A stretch of 64,000 bases of DNA from Dokdonia sp. PRO95 (GTDB lineage Bacteria > Bacteroidota > Bacteroidia > Flavobacteriales > Flavobacteriaceae), in the NCBI RefSeq assembly GCF_000355805.1, contig NZ_CM001837.1, forward strand, positions 385,434 to 449,433, written 5' to 3'. The position numbers were made by a program, and so were the translations under genes. Position 1 is the first letter of the stretch; every line of letters begins with the position of its first letter. Of the stretch, positions 56,420 to 64,000 are shown piece after piece. The notes below the pieces were generated by a model. It was not told the DNA's origin. It worked only from the letters and a program-made list of their open reading frames with translations, and did no database searches.

Positions 56420-57154
56420 TCAATATTGACCTAATCCTTTTTTCTTCCAGTAAAACATCATTACAAACCCAAATAGCGCACCTCCAAAGTGAGCCCAGTG
56501 TGCGATGTTTGCTCCAAAAATTGAGAAGCCTGTCACCCCAGAAAATAAATCTATCCCTACAATGATAGGAATAAAGTATTTAGCCTTGATAGGCACAGGA
56601 ATAAACAGCAATCCCAAAGAAGCATTAGGAAATAACATCCCAAACGCTACAAGTAATCCCATTATTGCCCCAGAGGCACCTACTGCAGGCACAGCAAAAG
56701 ATTCATACAACTCTTGAGCCGTTTCTCTCGGTATAATCTCACTAAACTGCCCTGTACTTAGAATAGCTTTTATATCCTCAGTATTGAAGCCTAAAGCCAT
56801 GATTGCATCACTCGCGCTATTAAAATGATAATAGTTAACGAGTGTATGTATCAGAGCTGCTCCAAGACCAGCTGAAAAATAAAAGAAGATAAATCGTTTC
56901 TGTCCAAGTGCATTTTCTATAGGACTCCCAAACATCCACAAGGCATACATATTAAAAAGTATGTGCATAGGGCTCCCCATATCATGCATAAACATATGCG
57001 TAAGTGGCTGCCATACTTGCCAGCTTGGATTTTCAACAAACCACAATGCAAATAATTGCATTGCTGGATCTGGCTTTATAATAAACAGAGATCCTAGATA
57101 GAAAATCACATTAACTATCAGTAGTATTTTTACTGTCTCAGTTATTCTCCCCAT
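56420..57154 (-). CDS. Rhomboid-family intramembrane serine protease
   Basis: This 244-residue protein shows FMHDMGSPMHILFNMYALWMFG, the Ser motif VGASGAIMGLLVAFGM and the His motif HWAHFGGALFGFVMMFYW. It is a simpler form than the neighbour, with only a short basic tail. Both catalytic residues are present, so both tandem rhomboids should be active. It is two bases past mutL. Confidence 0.92.
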   Translation of the reverse strand: MGRITETVKILLIVNVIFYLGSLFIIKPDPAMQLFALWFVENPSWQVWQPLTHMFMHDMGSPMHILFNMYALWMFGSPIENALGQKRFIFFYFSAGLGAALIHTLVNYYHFNSASDAIMALGFNTEDIKAILSTGQFSEIIPRETAQELYESFAVPAVGASGAIMGLLVAFGMLFPNASLGLLFIPVPIKAKYFIPIIVGIDLFSGVTGFSIFGANIAHWAHFGGALFGFVMMFYWKKKGLGQY

Positions 57155-57156
57155 AC

Positions 57157-59031
57157 CTACTTAAATTTTCTTTCTAAGTCTTCACTTGTCATGGTCACAA
57201 AGGTCTTGCGATTAGTAGGTGAAATACTTGGTTCTTTACAAGCAAAAAGACTATTAACCAGATGTTCTCGCGAGGCACTGTCTAGTGCAACACCACCTTT
57301 CACAGCAAGACTTTTTGCCATACTCTTAGCTAGAGTATCTGTCTGGCTAAAGCCACTATCTGGCACCTCATTCTCAAGATCACTTAATAATTGATCAATC
57401 ACCACTGGCACTTGGCTCTCTGTGATAGAAGTAGGAATTCCGTTTATTTCAAGAATGTCACCGCTTATGGCGCCAAAAATAAAACCTGTGTTTTCTAAAC
57501 CAGCTTTGAGTTCTTTAATAAGCTCCAATTCTGTAGTACTATAAGCCAATGTTAATGGAAATAACAATTGCTGACTTACAGACTCCTTTACCGTAATGTT
57601 ACGCAAGAATTCTTCATAAAGCACACGCTGGTGCGCTCTATGTTGATCTATAATCACCATTCCGCTTTTTATGGTACTAACGATGTATTTATTATTGAGT
57701 TGATAGGTAGATGATTCATTTTGAGAAGATGAACTCGTAGTACTACTCTTAGTAGCATTAAGTCCACTCTCAAACATATCTGGTGTGCTTACCTCCTTTT
57801 CAAAAGTCATCGTACTTGCAGCCGTTGCCTGAGACTCCATGCCTTCGTACATGCTTTCCCAACCAGCAGCACTAGGCTTCTCAAATTCTGGACGTTGCGC
57901 TCCACGTTTTGGTGGTGCTACATTTTCAAATGGATTGAAAGTACGGTCTACCTCTATTTTAGGTGTTACAATACCCTTATTTTTATACTCATATGGCGTA
58001 TCAAGCTCACTATCGCGATTAAAATCAAGTACGGGCGCAATACTAAATTGCCCTAAACTATGCTTGATGGTACTGCGCAACATTGCGTACAAGGCATGCT
58101 CATCATCAAACTTTATTTCTGTCTTGGTAGGATGTATATTGATATCAATCGTACTTGGATCTACCTTGAGATATAAAAAGTAGCTCGCTCTAGCTCTATC
58201 TGGCAAGAGGCCATCAAAGGCTGCCGTTACAGCATGATTGAGATAAGCGCTTTTTATAAAACGGTCGTTTACAAAGAAAAACTGCTCTCCGCGTGTCTTC
58301 TTAGAAAACTCAGGTTTTACCACAAATCCATTTATGGTAAGAATATCTGTCTCCTCTTGTACGGGAACTAACTTCTCATTAGTCTTACCGCCAAAAATAG
58401 CCACAATGCGCTGCTTAAGATTGCCAGTAGGGAGTTGAAATAGTTCACCCTCGTTATGATACATTGTAAAAGCAATATCTGGGTGTGCCAATGAAACGCG
58501 TTGAAACTCGTCAATCACATGACGTAACTCAACACTATTAGATTTTAAAAAATTACGCCTTGCAGGTATATTAAAAAATAGATTTTTTACAGATAGTGAC
58601 GTTCCTTTTGGGGTTGCACAAACTTCTTGCACATTAATCTTACTACCTTCTATCTCTATGCGTGTTCCGACCTCTGCTCCTTCTGGTCGCGTCTTGAGCT
58701 CTACGTGAGCAACTGCCGCAATAGAGGCAAGTGCTTCCCCACGAAATCCTTTTGTATTTAAATTGAATAAATCATCGGCTGCTGTGATTTTTGAAGTGGC
58801 GTGGCGTTCAAAACTCATACGAGCATCTGTATCACTCATTCCTTTCCCGTCATCTATAATCTGGATCAGGGTTTTACCAGCATCTTTTACTATAAGTTTA
58901 ATGGTAGATGCTCCTGCATCTATAGCATTCTCAAGTAATTCCTTTACCACAGAAGCTGGGCGCTGCACAACTTCTCCCGCAGCGATCTGGTTTGCTACGT
59001 GATCGGGTAAGAGTTTAATAATGTCTGCCAT
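57157..59031 (-). CDS. mutL: DNA mismatch repair protein MutL
   Basis: This 624-residue protein has the N-terminal GHKL ATPase (ELLENAIDAGAS, IDDGKGM, GFRGEALASIAAVAH), a transducer domain and a linker (about 345-435). The C-terminal dimerisation domain starts near 440. Its site reads DQHRAHQRVLYEE, where the endonuclease form DQHAxxExxxxE has Glu in place of the Gln seen here. The CPHGRP motif is also not seen. The nuclease activity may therefore be weak or lost; family data would decide. Confidence 0.95.
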   Translation of the reverse strand: MADIIKLLPDHVANQIAAGEVVQRPASVVKELLENAIDAGASTIKLIVKDAGKTLIQIIDDGKGMSDTDARMSFERHATSKITAADDLFNLNTKGFRGEALASIAAVAHVELKTRPEGAEVGTRIEIEGSKINVQEVCATPKGTSLSVKNLFFNIPARRNFLKSNSVELRHVIDEFQRVSLAHPDIAFTMYHNEGELFQLPTGNLKQRIVAIFGGKTNEKLVPVQEETDILTINGFVVKPEFSKKTRGEQFFFVNDRFIKSAYLNHAVTAAFDGLLPDRARASYFLYLKVDPSTIDINIHPTKTEIKFDDEHALYAMLRSTIKHSLGQFSIAPVLDFNRDSELDTPYEYKNKGIVTPKIEVDRTFNPFENVAPPKRGAQRPEFEKPSAAGWESMYEGMESQATAASTMTFEKEVSTPDMFESGLNATKSSTTSSSSQNESSTYQLNNKYIVSTIKSGMVIIDQHRAHQRVLYEEFLRNITVKESVSQQLLFPLTLAYSTTELELIKELKAGLENTGFIFGAISGDILEINGIPTSITESQVPVVIDQLLSDLENEVPDSGFSQTDTLAKSMAKSLAVKGGVALDSASREHLVNSLFACKEPSISPTNRKTFVTMTSEDLERKFK

Positions 59032-59043
59032 TAGGACTTACGG

Positions 59044-59331
59044 TTATAGCGGATTTGTAAATATGGATAAGTCGAAGTCTATAATCCAAAGAAATAATAA
59101 TACCATGAGAATAAATATAATGGCGATTGTACGGTTATATCCACCTTTACGACTTTCTTGAAGCTCGTCCCACGCAGTAGTAATTTTTTTCTTAAGCCCA
59201 CCGTTGTAGTCGAGCGTTTTACGGTGCTCATCAAAGCGTCCTTCTATCTTAAAAGGGCTCCCTTCCTTATCGCTATTATAATAGCGCGGCTCGTAACTAT
59301 ACTTCTTATTTGTGCGTTTTATAATTCCCAT
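59044..59331 (-). CDS. Small single-helix membrane protein
   Basis: This 95-residue protein has a basic, hydrophilic N-terminal part (MGIIKRTNKKYSYEPRYYNSDKEGSPFKIEGRFDEHRKTLDYNG) and one C-terminal helix (TIAIIFILMVLLFLWIID). Homologues in Flavobacteriia are often mislabelled as riboflavin synthase subunits because they lie near ribH. The sequence has no such enzyme domain. It is 12 bases past mutL and may be co-transcribed. Confidence 0.65.
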   Translation of the reverse strand: MGIIKRTNKKYSYEPRYYNSDKEGSPFKIEGRFDEHRKTLDYNGGLKKKITTAWDELQESRKGGYNRTIAIIFILMVLLFLWIIDFDLSIFTNPL

Positions 59332-59479
59332 AATACTATTGTTTCAAAGATACAATTTCGTATCCAAAAAGCGTACCGTTCCATTCATTCTCCCTACAGA
59401 ATTAAGAACAATCATATTAAAAAGAAGCACAAATAGCACGACAGCTACTGTGAGATATAGTAGGTAGTTATTTGCTTAT

Positions 59480-59499
59480 TACGCTTTCGCGAAAGCGTA
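59480..59499. repeat. Palindrome copy, 20 bases, downstream of ribH
   Basis: Perfect 20-mer in the gap between ribH and the small membrane protein gene. Confidence 0.95.
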
Positions 59500-59511
59500 A
59501 CCCTACACAAT

Positions 59512-60009
59512 TTAAAACTTTGCGTCTTTTCTTAATTGCGCCATTTTTATAGCTGCAATCGCTGCTTCCGTCCCTTTATTACCATGTATGCCACCACTAC
59601 GAGCTCTTGATTGCTCTATGTTATTATCTGTAAGCACACAGAAAATAACAGGAATATCTTGTTGTAAGTTCAAGTCTTTAATCCCTTGAGTCACTCCTTC
59701 ACATACAAAATCAAAATGCTTAGTCTCACCTTGAATCACGGTACCTATGACGATAATAGCATCTAGCATATCATATGCTTGCGTCATTTTTTTTGCTCCA
59801 TAGATGAGCTCAAATGCTCCTGGAACATTCCAACGCACAATATTGTCATTAATCGCTCCACAATCCTTTAAAGCGTCAAATGTGCCTTGAAAAAGTCCCT
59901 CTGTGATCTCATCGTTCCACTCAGAAACAACAATCCCAAACTTGAAGTTTTTCGAGTTTGGGATGGTTGTTTTATCATAGGCCGAGAGGTTGTTACCTAC
60001 TGTTGCCAT
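59512..60009 (-). CDS. ribH: 6,7-dimethyl-8-ribityllumazine synthase
   Basis: RibH makes the lumazine precursor of riboflavin. The 165-residue protein shows FGIVVSEWNDEITEGLFQGTFDALKDCG, VPGAFELIYGAKKM, VIGTVIQGETKHFDFVCEGVTQGI and VIFCVLTDNNIEQSRARSGG, the standard order. ribD is at 25.2 kb in another unit. It starts 49 bases past the TPR gene. Confidence 0.96.
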   Translation of the reverse strand: MATVGNNLSAYDKTTIPNSKNFKFGIVVSEWNDEITEGLFQGTFDALKDCGAINDNIVRWNVPGAFELIYGAKKMTQAYDMLDAIIVIGTVIQGETKHFDFVCEGVTQGIKDLNLQQDIPVIFCVLTDNNIEQSRARSGGIHGNKGTEAAIAAIKMAQLRKDAKF

Positions 60010-60058
60010 AATAATAATTTATGTTACAATGTAAAGCGCTCTTGCGCTAGACACTATG

Positions 60059-60844
60059 TTATTGTGCTGCTTGCGCGCGACCTAAGTATAAGTCTACTTG
60101 ACTTGCATACTCAGATGTTGCATACTCTTCCTTAATACGAGTAAGATGCTTTACTGCTGCGTCCATCTTTCCAAGATCGATTGCTGCTACACCTGCTTTA
60201 AATAAGAAACGTGGTGTTGTAAAGTCATTTGCATTCATCCCTGCTGCTTTCTCATAATAATCAAGAGCCTCATCTGCTTGACCTAGTTGCATGAATGCGT
60301 CACCTATTGCTCCTTTTGCAAGTGGTGCTAGCATTTTATCATCACTAGAAAAATCTTGCAAGTGAGTAATTGCGTTTTGATAATCTTTAATCTCAAGGTA
60401 AGACATTCCAGCATAATAGTGAGCAAGGTTACCAGAAGGAGTTCCTCCATAGTTATCTGCTACGTCTAAAAGACCGTACTTACCGTTCTTTCCATTAAGT
60501 GCCACCATGTATAGTGAGTCTTTAACAGAAGTATTTGTTGCTTCTAGTGCTGTTGTAAAGCTCTCTTGAGCTACTACAAGCTCATTTGCAGCTTCTGCTC
60601 TTGCAGGTTCTGCAATAAATTTATTGTATGCTAGATACAATAAAGCAATAACTAGGATAGCGATGATAACTCCTATTACAGGTTTTTGGTTTTTCTCAAA
60701 CCACTCCTCTGCTCTATTGGCTCCTTCATCTAGTGATCCAAAGACCTCTGCAGTTGTGCTTTCGCTATCATCTATAAACTCTTCAACTTCTTCCTTTACA
60801 GGCTTCGTTTTCGGTTTATATCCTCTTTTATTATATGTTGCCAT
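60059..60844 (-). CDS. TPR-repeat membrane-anchored protein
   Basis: This 261-residue protein has a Glu/Lys-rich cytoplasmic N terminus (about 1-53), one membrane helix (KPVIGVIIAILVIALLYLAYNKF) and then TPR-like helical repeats (GNLAHYYAGMSYLEIKDYQNAITHLQDF, APLAKGAIGDAFMQLGQADEALDYYEKAAGM, FLFKAGVAAIDLGKMDAAVKHLTRI). It resembles the YfgM type. It may take part in envelope protein folding. It is divergent from recF. Confidence 0.85.
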   Translation of the reverse strand: MATYNKRGYKPKTKPVKEEVEEFIDDSESTTAEVFGSLDEGANRAEEWFEKNQKPVIGVIIAILVIALLYLAYNKFIAEPARAEAANELVVAQESFTTALEATNTSVKDSLYMVALNGKNGKYGLLDVADNYGGTPSGNLAHYYAGMSYLEIKDYQNAITHLQDFSSDDKMLAPLAKGAIGDAFMQLGQADEALDYYEKAAGMNANDFTTPRFLFKAGVAAIDLGKMDAAVKHLTRIKEEYATSEYASQVDLYLGRAQAAQ

Positions 60845-60866
60845 ATTTCGTCGTTTATTAGTCGGG

Positions 60867-60874
60867 CAAAAATA
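60867..60874 (-). promoter_or_regulatory. Possible -7 box of the TPR gene
   Basis: On the minus strand TATTTTTG matches TAnnTTTG and lies 22 bases upstream of the start at 60844. No good -33 TTG was found. Confidence 0.35.
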
Positions 60875-60952
60875 TAATATTTATTGAATTATGAAAGGGA
60901 AATTAATGCTTAATTTTGAAGACTAATAAAGCACTATTACTAGATGTACTAA

Positions 60953-60966
60953 GCTTTTGCAAAAGC
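60953..60966. repeat. Variant palindrome GCTTTTGCAAAAGC upstream of recF
   Basis: Perfect 14-base palindrome with the centre TTTTGCAAAA in place of TTTCGCGAAA. Possibly a decayed or alternative copy. Confidence 0.5.
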
Positions 60967-60987
60967 GTTGCACACCTACACCACCCT

Positions 60988-62079
60988 ATGATTCTAAAAT
61001 CTCTCTCCCTTATTAACTACAAGAATTTTGAGTCCAAGGACTTTATCTTTGATGCAAAAATAAATTGTTTCGTTGGAAATAACGGCGTGGGGAAGACTAA
61101 TATACTTGATGCGATTTACCACTTATCCTTTGGTAAAAGCTACTTTAATCCCGTTACAAGTCAAAACATAAATCACAGTGCAGATTTCTTTGTGGTTAAT
61201 GGCGTTTATGAAAAAGATGACCGTGAAGAGAAAGTTGTTGTTAGCGCAAAAAAAGGCAGCAAGAAAGTTATAAAACGCAATGCCAAGGTGTATGAGCGCT
61301 TTGCAGATCACATAGGTTTTTTACCGCTTGTTATTATTTCTCCCGCAGATAGAGATTTAATTACCGAAGGAAGTGACACCCGCCGTAAATTTATAGACGG
61401 CGTGATCTCACAAAGTGACAAAAGCTACTTATCTAACCTTTTAGGTTACTCAAAAATATTATCACAACGCAACGCACTCCTTAAATACTTTGCTGCAAAT
61501 AACACTTTTAATGCAGATACACTTGCCGTGTACAATGAGCAACTAGAGGGTTTTGGAACTCCTATCTTTGAAAAGCGCAAACAATTTTTAGAACGTTTTG
61601 CACCAATATTTAATGAGCGCTACAAAGCAATAAGTGGTGGTACAGAACATGTTACTCTCACATACAGTAGTACCTTAAGCGACATGCCTCTTAAGCACTC
61701 GCTTACCAATGCACTAGCAAAAGATCGCTCCTTACAATACACAAGTGTAGGTATTCATAAAGACGACCTCCAATTTGAAATCAATGGACATCCCGTAAAG
61801 AAGTTTGGGAGTCAAGGACAGCAAAAATCATATCTCATTGCCTTAAAACTAGCACAGTTTGATTTTATAAAACAAGAAAGTGGCACCACGCCCTTACTGT
61901 TACTTGATGATATTTTTGACAAGCTGGATGAGAGCCGAGTGCAACATATCATTGAACTAGTAAACACCAATGATTTTGGCCAACTATTCATAAGTGACAC
62001 CCATCCGGAACGCACGGAAAGTGTGGTTAAAAATATTCATCAGAGTTATGAGCTTTTTCATCTGGAACGCGCTCAATAA
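60988..62079 (+). CDS. recF: DNA replication and repair protein RecF
   Basis: RecF loads RecA at gaps. The 363-residue protein starts [52 protein letters not shown] (Walker A GNNGVGKT). It has [34 protein letters not shown] (signature) and Walker [18 protein letters not shown]. The frame is open upstream to 60916, but ATG 60988 gives the family start. A palindrome variant (GCTTTTGCAAAAGC, 60953-60966) lies 21 bases upstream. Confidence 0.96.
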   Translation: MILKSLSLINYKNFESKDFIFDAKINCFVGNNGVGKTNILDAIYHLSFGKSYFNPVTSQNINHSADFFVVNGVYEKDDREEKVVVSAKKGSKKVIKRNAKVYERFADHIGFLPLVIISPADRDLITEGSDTRRKFIDGVISQSDKSYLSNLLGYSKILSQRNALLKYFAANNTFNADTLAVYNEQLEGFGTPIFEKRKQFLERFAPIFNERYKAISGGTEHVTLTYSSTLSDMPLKHSLTNALAKDRSLQYTSVGIHKDDLQFEINGHPVKKFGSQGQQKSYLIALKLAQFDFIKQESGTTPLLLLDDIFDKLDESRVQHIIELVNTNDFGQLFISDTHPERTESVVKNIHQSYELFHLERAQ

Positions 62080-62126
62080 GACATTCTTTTTATCGTATTT
62101 TGCATTTCAACTTTTAGTACACTTTC

Positions 62127-62543
62127 GTGAAAAATTTATACCTACTACTCATTCTAGCCATCACTCTAGGCTGCACACAGTCTAATGAGGAAAAACTAAG
62201 CCACATAAGCGGTTATTGGGAAATAGCTTCTATTGAAAATCCTAACGGACAAGTAAAAGAGTTCAGCATGAGTCAGAATATTGACTTCTTTGAAGTAAAT
62301 GCAGACGGAAAGGGTGTTCGTAAAAAAGTACAACCTAACATAGTAGGAGAATTTACAACGTCGCAATCTAGCGAAAACATCAATGTAGTTTACAAGGGTG
62401 ATTTATTACTACTAGAATATGCTACAGCTATGGACACCTGGCAAGAAACCGTAAAGAAAGCAACTACAGAAGAGCTAGTCTTAATTAACGAAGATGGACT
62501 CATTTATACCTACAGAAAATACACACCCCTAGCACTCGATTAA
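62127..62543 (+). CDS. Small lipoprotein of lipocalin-like type
   Basis: This 138-residue protein starts at GTG 62127 and has a lipobox (AITLGC, Cys16). The mature part (SGYWEIASIENPNGQVKEF, FFEVNADGKGVRKKV, LLEYATAMDTWQETVKKATTEELVLINEDG) resembles small lipocalin-like lipoproteins that follow recF in Flavobacteriia. The function is unknown. Its stop overlaps the start of the DUF721 gene (TAATG). The GTG lies within a degenerate palindrome (TTTCGTGAAA). Confidence 0.72.
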   Translation: MKNLYLLLILAITLGCTQSNEEKLSHISGYWEIASIENPNGQVKEFSMSQNIDFFEVNADGKGVRKKVQPNIVGEFTTSQSSENINVVYKGDLLLLEYATAMDTWQETVKKATTEELVLINEDGLIYTYRKYTPLALD

Positions 62544-62836
62544 TGGCAAAAAGAAATACAGACCCTATATCTATAAGTCAAGCCTTGGGAGAATTTGTTG
62601 AAAAGAACAAACTCAACAAAGGAATAGACAAAGTAGACGTGACAGGCGCATGGTTTGCACTCAATCCAGCGTTTGAGACCTACACTACTTCCATACGTTT
62701 TGAAAGGGAAACACTATTTGTAAATCTAAGCTCTTCTGTCTTTAGAGAAGAACTCTCTTATGGAAAGGAAAAAATTCTTAAAATGATCAATGAAGAATTA
62801 GGCAGAGAGGTTGTGAAGAAGATTGTGTTGCGGTGA
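62543..62836 (+). CDS. DUF721/DciA-like protein
   Basis: This 97-residue protein belongs to DUF721: SISQALGEFVEKNKLNKGIDKVDVTGAWFALNPAF, TTSIRFERETLFVNLSSSVFREELSYGKEKILKMINEELG. DciA proteins help load the replicative helicase in bacteria without DnaC-type loaders. It is in the recF unit, as often in Bacteroidetes, and is coupled to the lipoprotein by a one-base overlap. Confidence 0.88.
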   Translation: MAKRNTDPISISQALGEFVEKNKLNKGIDKVDVTGAWFALNPAFETYTTSIRFERETLFVNLSSSVFREELSYGKEKILKMINEELGREVVKKIVLR

Positions 62837-62881
62837 AATCTTGATTGAAGGGTTCAGGTTTAAAGTTGAAAACCACTTTAT

Positions 62882-63847
62882 CTATCTGCCGTGATACTCC
62901 ATATTAGGTAATGGAGCATCGTTTTTTAGATATTTATCAAACCAATTAATAACGTCTTTGTTAACTTCTGTTCTGAATTCTCTAATTCCGTGATCTCCTC
63001 CTTCAAAAATTTTCAGTCGATAAGGGATTCTATATTTCTCAAATTCAAGTGCTAGCCTGAGCGATTTTTCAGCCTTTACTCTCCAATCTGAATTCCCGTG
63101 AAGCATTAATATTGGAACATCTTTAGGAAATTTGTTAGCCCAATAAATTGCTGAACGGCTTTCTAATTCTTTCTTTTTATTTATCTCATAATTGGGGATT
63201 AACTCAGCAAATACATTAGTTTCCATTTCTGGTCTATCTATTTGTGTTAAATCACTCTCTGCCCCTCCCACAACTGCAGCTTTAATGTTATCTGAATTTT
63301 TTAAAGCAATATAAGTCATCATTCCTCCTCTACTCCAACCATACATTCCAATTTTTTCAGTATTAGCACTCTCTACTTCTTTCAGGACGTCCGTTAAAAT
63401 TAATACATCATTAATATCTTTACCGCCAAATTCTTCTTTGCCTTCACCACCTGCGTTACCCCTATATTGACTAGCTATTACAACGTAGCCTTCTTTTGCC
63501 ATTTCTCCCAAAGTTGTAACGGCTCTACCAACATTCAATGCACCAAAATCTCTATTACCGCCTCTATTATAAATAATACACGGATAATTCCCTTCTTTTT
63601 TTGGCTTCACCATTAATCCTTCGACTTTCAAGCCATCGCTTAGGTAAGTAATACCATAAATATCAATGCTATCTAAATACTTAAAGTGATCTTTATATTG
63701 AACGACCCCATCCTTATACTCTATAAGATTGGGATATACTGGATCTTCTGATAGCTCTATAATTCGAGAATCAATAATTAATTTCTCAGATTGAGCTTGA
63801 CAACTAAGAAATGTCAAGAAAATTAAAGCCAAATAAGACATTCTCAT
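62882..63847 (-). CDS. Exported alpha/beta hydrolase of the S9 peptidase type
   Basis: This 321-residue protein has a lipobox-like signal (ALIFLTFLSC, Cys16). The catalytic Ser is in GMYGWSRGGMMTYIAL, the His in FEGGDHGIREFR and a possible Asp in MLHGNSDWRVKAEKS. This is the prolyl-oligopeptidase catalytic domain without the propeller. It could be a peptidase or esterase at the outer membrane. No partner gene is next to it. Confidence 0.88.
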   Translation of the reverse strand: MRMSYLALIFLTFLSCQAQSEKLIIDSRIIELSEDPVYPNLIEYKDGVVQYKDHFKYLDSIDIYGITYLSDGLKVEGLMVKPKKEGNYPCIIYNRGGNRDFGALNVGRAVTTLGEMAKEGYVVIASQYRGNAGGEGKEEFGGKDINDVLILTDVLKEVESANTEKIGMYGWSRGGMMTYIALKNSDNIKAAVVGGAESDLTQIDRPEMETNVFAELIPNYEINKKKELESRSAIYWANKFPKDVPILMLHGNSDWRVKAEKSLRLALEFEKYRIPYRLKIFEGGDHGIREFRTEVNKDVINWFDKYLKNDAPLPNMEYHGR

Positions 63848-63900
63848 ATGTAATCATTTTTGTGATAGCTAAAAAAGACACAACCCTAAACTTAGGAAAG

Positions 63901-64000
63901 TTACATACGCTCTGGAACGTCAATCCCAAGTAAGCTAAAGGCACTTTCTATGACCTGCCCTACTTCTTTACTTAGGGCTACACGGAAACTTTGATCCTCT
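63901..64000 (-). CDS. argS: Arginyl-tRNA synthetase, C-terminal end (rest outside window)
   Basis: The minus strand encodes EDQSFRVALSKEVGQVIESAFSLLGIDVPERM before a stop at 63901-63903. This is the ArgS end as seen in Bacteroidetes: the C-terminal anticodon-binding helices and the family-typical GIDVPERM. The rest of the gene lies beyond the right edge. Confidence 0.85.
   Translation of the reverse strand, partial: EDQSFRVALSKEVGQVIESAFSLLGIDVPERM

Overview
The window is about 64 kb of low-GC chromosomal DNA from a member of the Bacteroidetes, family Flavobacteriaceae. The evidence is the gene content: a Bacteroidetes-type RNA polymerase omega next to coaBC, BamD and a DUF4835/PorD-type type IX secretion protein; an RprX/RprY-like two-component pair; long Bacteroidetes-type signal peptidase I; DUF5683 after parAB; and tandem rhomboid genes beside mutL. 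Starts have few Shine-Dalgarno sequences, and a TAnnTTTG promoter box is seen at a few genes. From memory, the very frequent palindrome CGCTTTCGCGAAAGCG suggests a marine Dokdonia/Krokinobacter-like genus; this is inference. No rRNA, tRNA, CRISPR array, transposase or prophage was seen. Both ends cut genes: a DUF1015 gene at the left and argS at the right. No gene-free stretch exceeds about 300 bases.

Layout. 0-4.3 kb (+): DUF1015, yggS, an exonuclease/GIY-YIG nuclease fusion, a voltage-gated-type K+ channel, miaA. 4.3-16.9 kb (-): response regulator and histidine kinase, coaE, YbbR, glycosyltransferase, fabI, recN, porD-like gene, coaBC, rpoZ, bamD, dapA, DUF6913. 16.9-18.6 kb (+): a 5'-nucleotidase split over two genes. 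18.7-25.2 kb (-): two paralogous membrane proteins, ligA, aquaporin, LOG protein, prmC, GNAT. 25.2-27.6 kb (+): ribD, DMT transporter, small membrane protein. 27.6-30.1 kb (-): GlmU-like protein, DUF4442, a secreted C1q-like protein. 30.4-44.9 kb: two adjacent envelope-stress modules (see below). 45-49 kb: lipoprotein, trxB, sugar dehydrogenase and cytochrome c. 49.2-54.5 kb (+): parA, parB, DUF5683, dapB, lepB, WbqC. 54.5-60.8 kb (-): endonuclease/exonuclease/phosphatase, two rhomboids, mutL, small membrane protein, ribH, TPR protein. 61-62.8 kb (+): recF, lipoprotein, DUF721/DciA. 62.9-64 kb (-): alpha/beta hydrolase, argS end.

The most interesting functional region is 30.4-44.9 kb. Its first part is DUF4870, PadR regulator, PspC-domain protein, NTF2-like protein and a DUF2807 (GIN/Toastrack) lipoprotein. 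Its second part, divergent from an XRE/S24-like regulator, is a CesT/YbjN-like protein, PspA, a YqiJ/NfeD-type membrane protein, a flotillin and a 1625-residue AAA+ ATPase. Together they look like a membrane-integrity island that links PspA, flotillin and a giant ATPase under one regulator.

The most striking sequence-level signal is the palindrome GCTTTCGCGAAAGC, usually extended to 16-20 bases. I count 17 copies with the intact 14-mer and 4 more with the 10-base core TTTCGCGAAA. They lie both between and inside genes. Inside genes they are read in all three frames (AFAKA, RFRES or LSRK), and in two exported proteins they supply the apparent signal-peptidase site.
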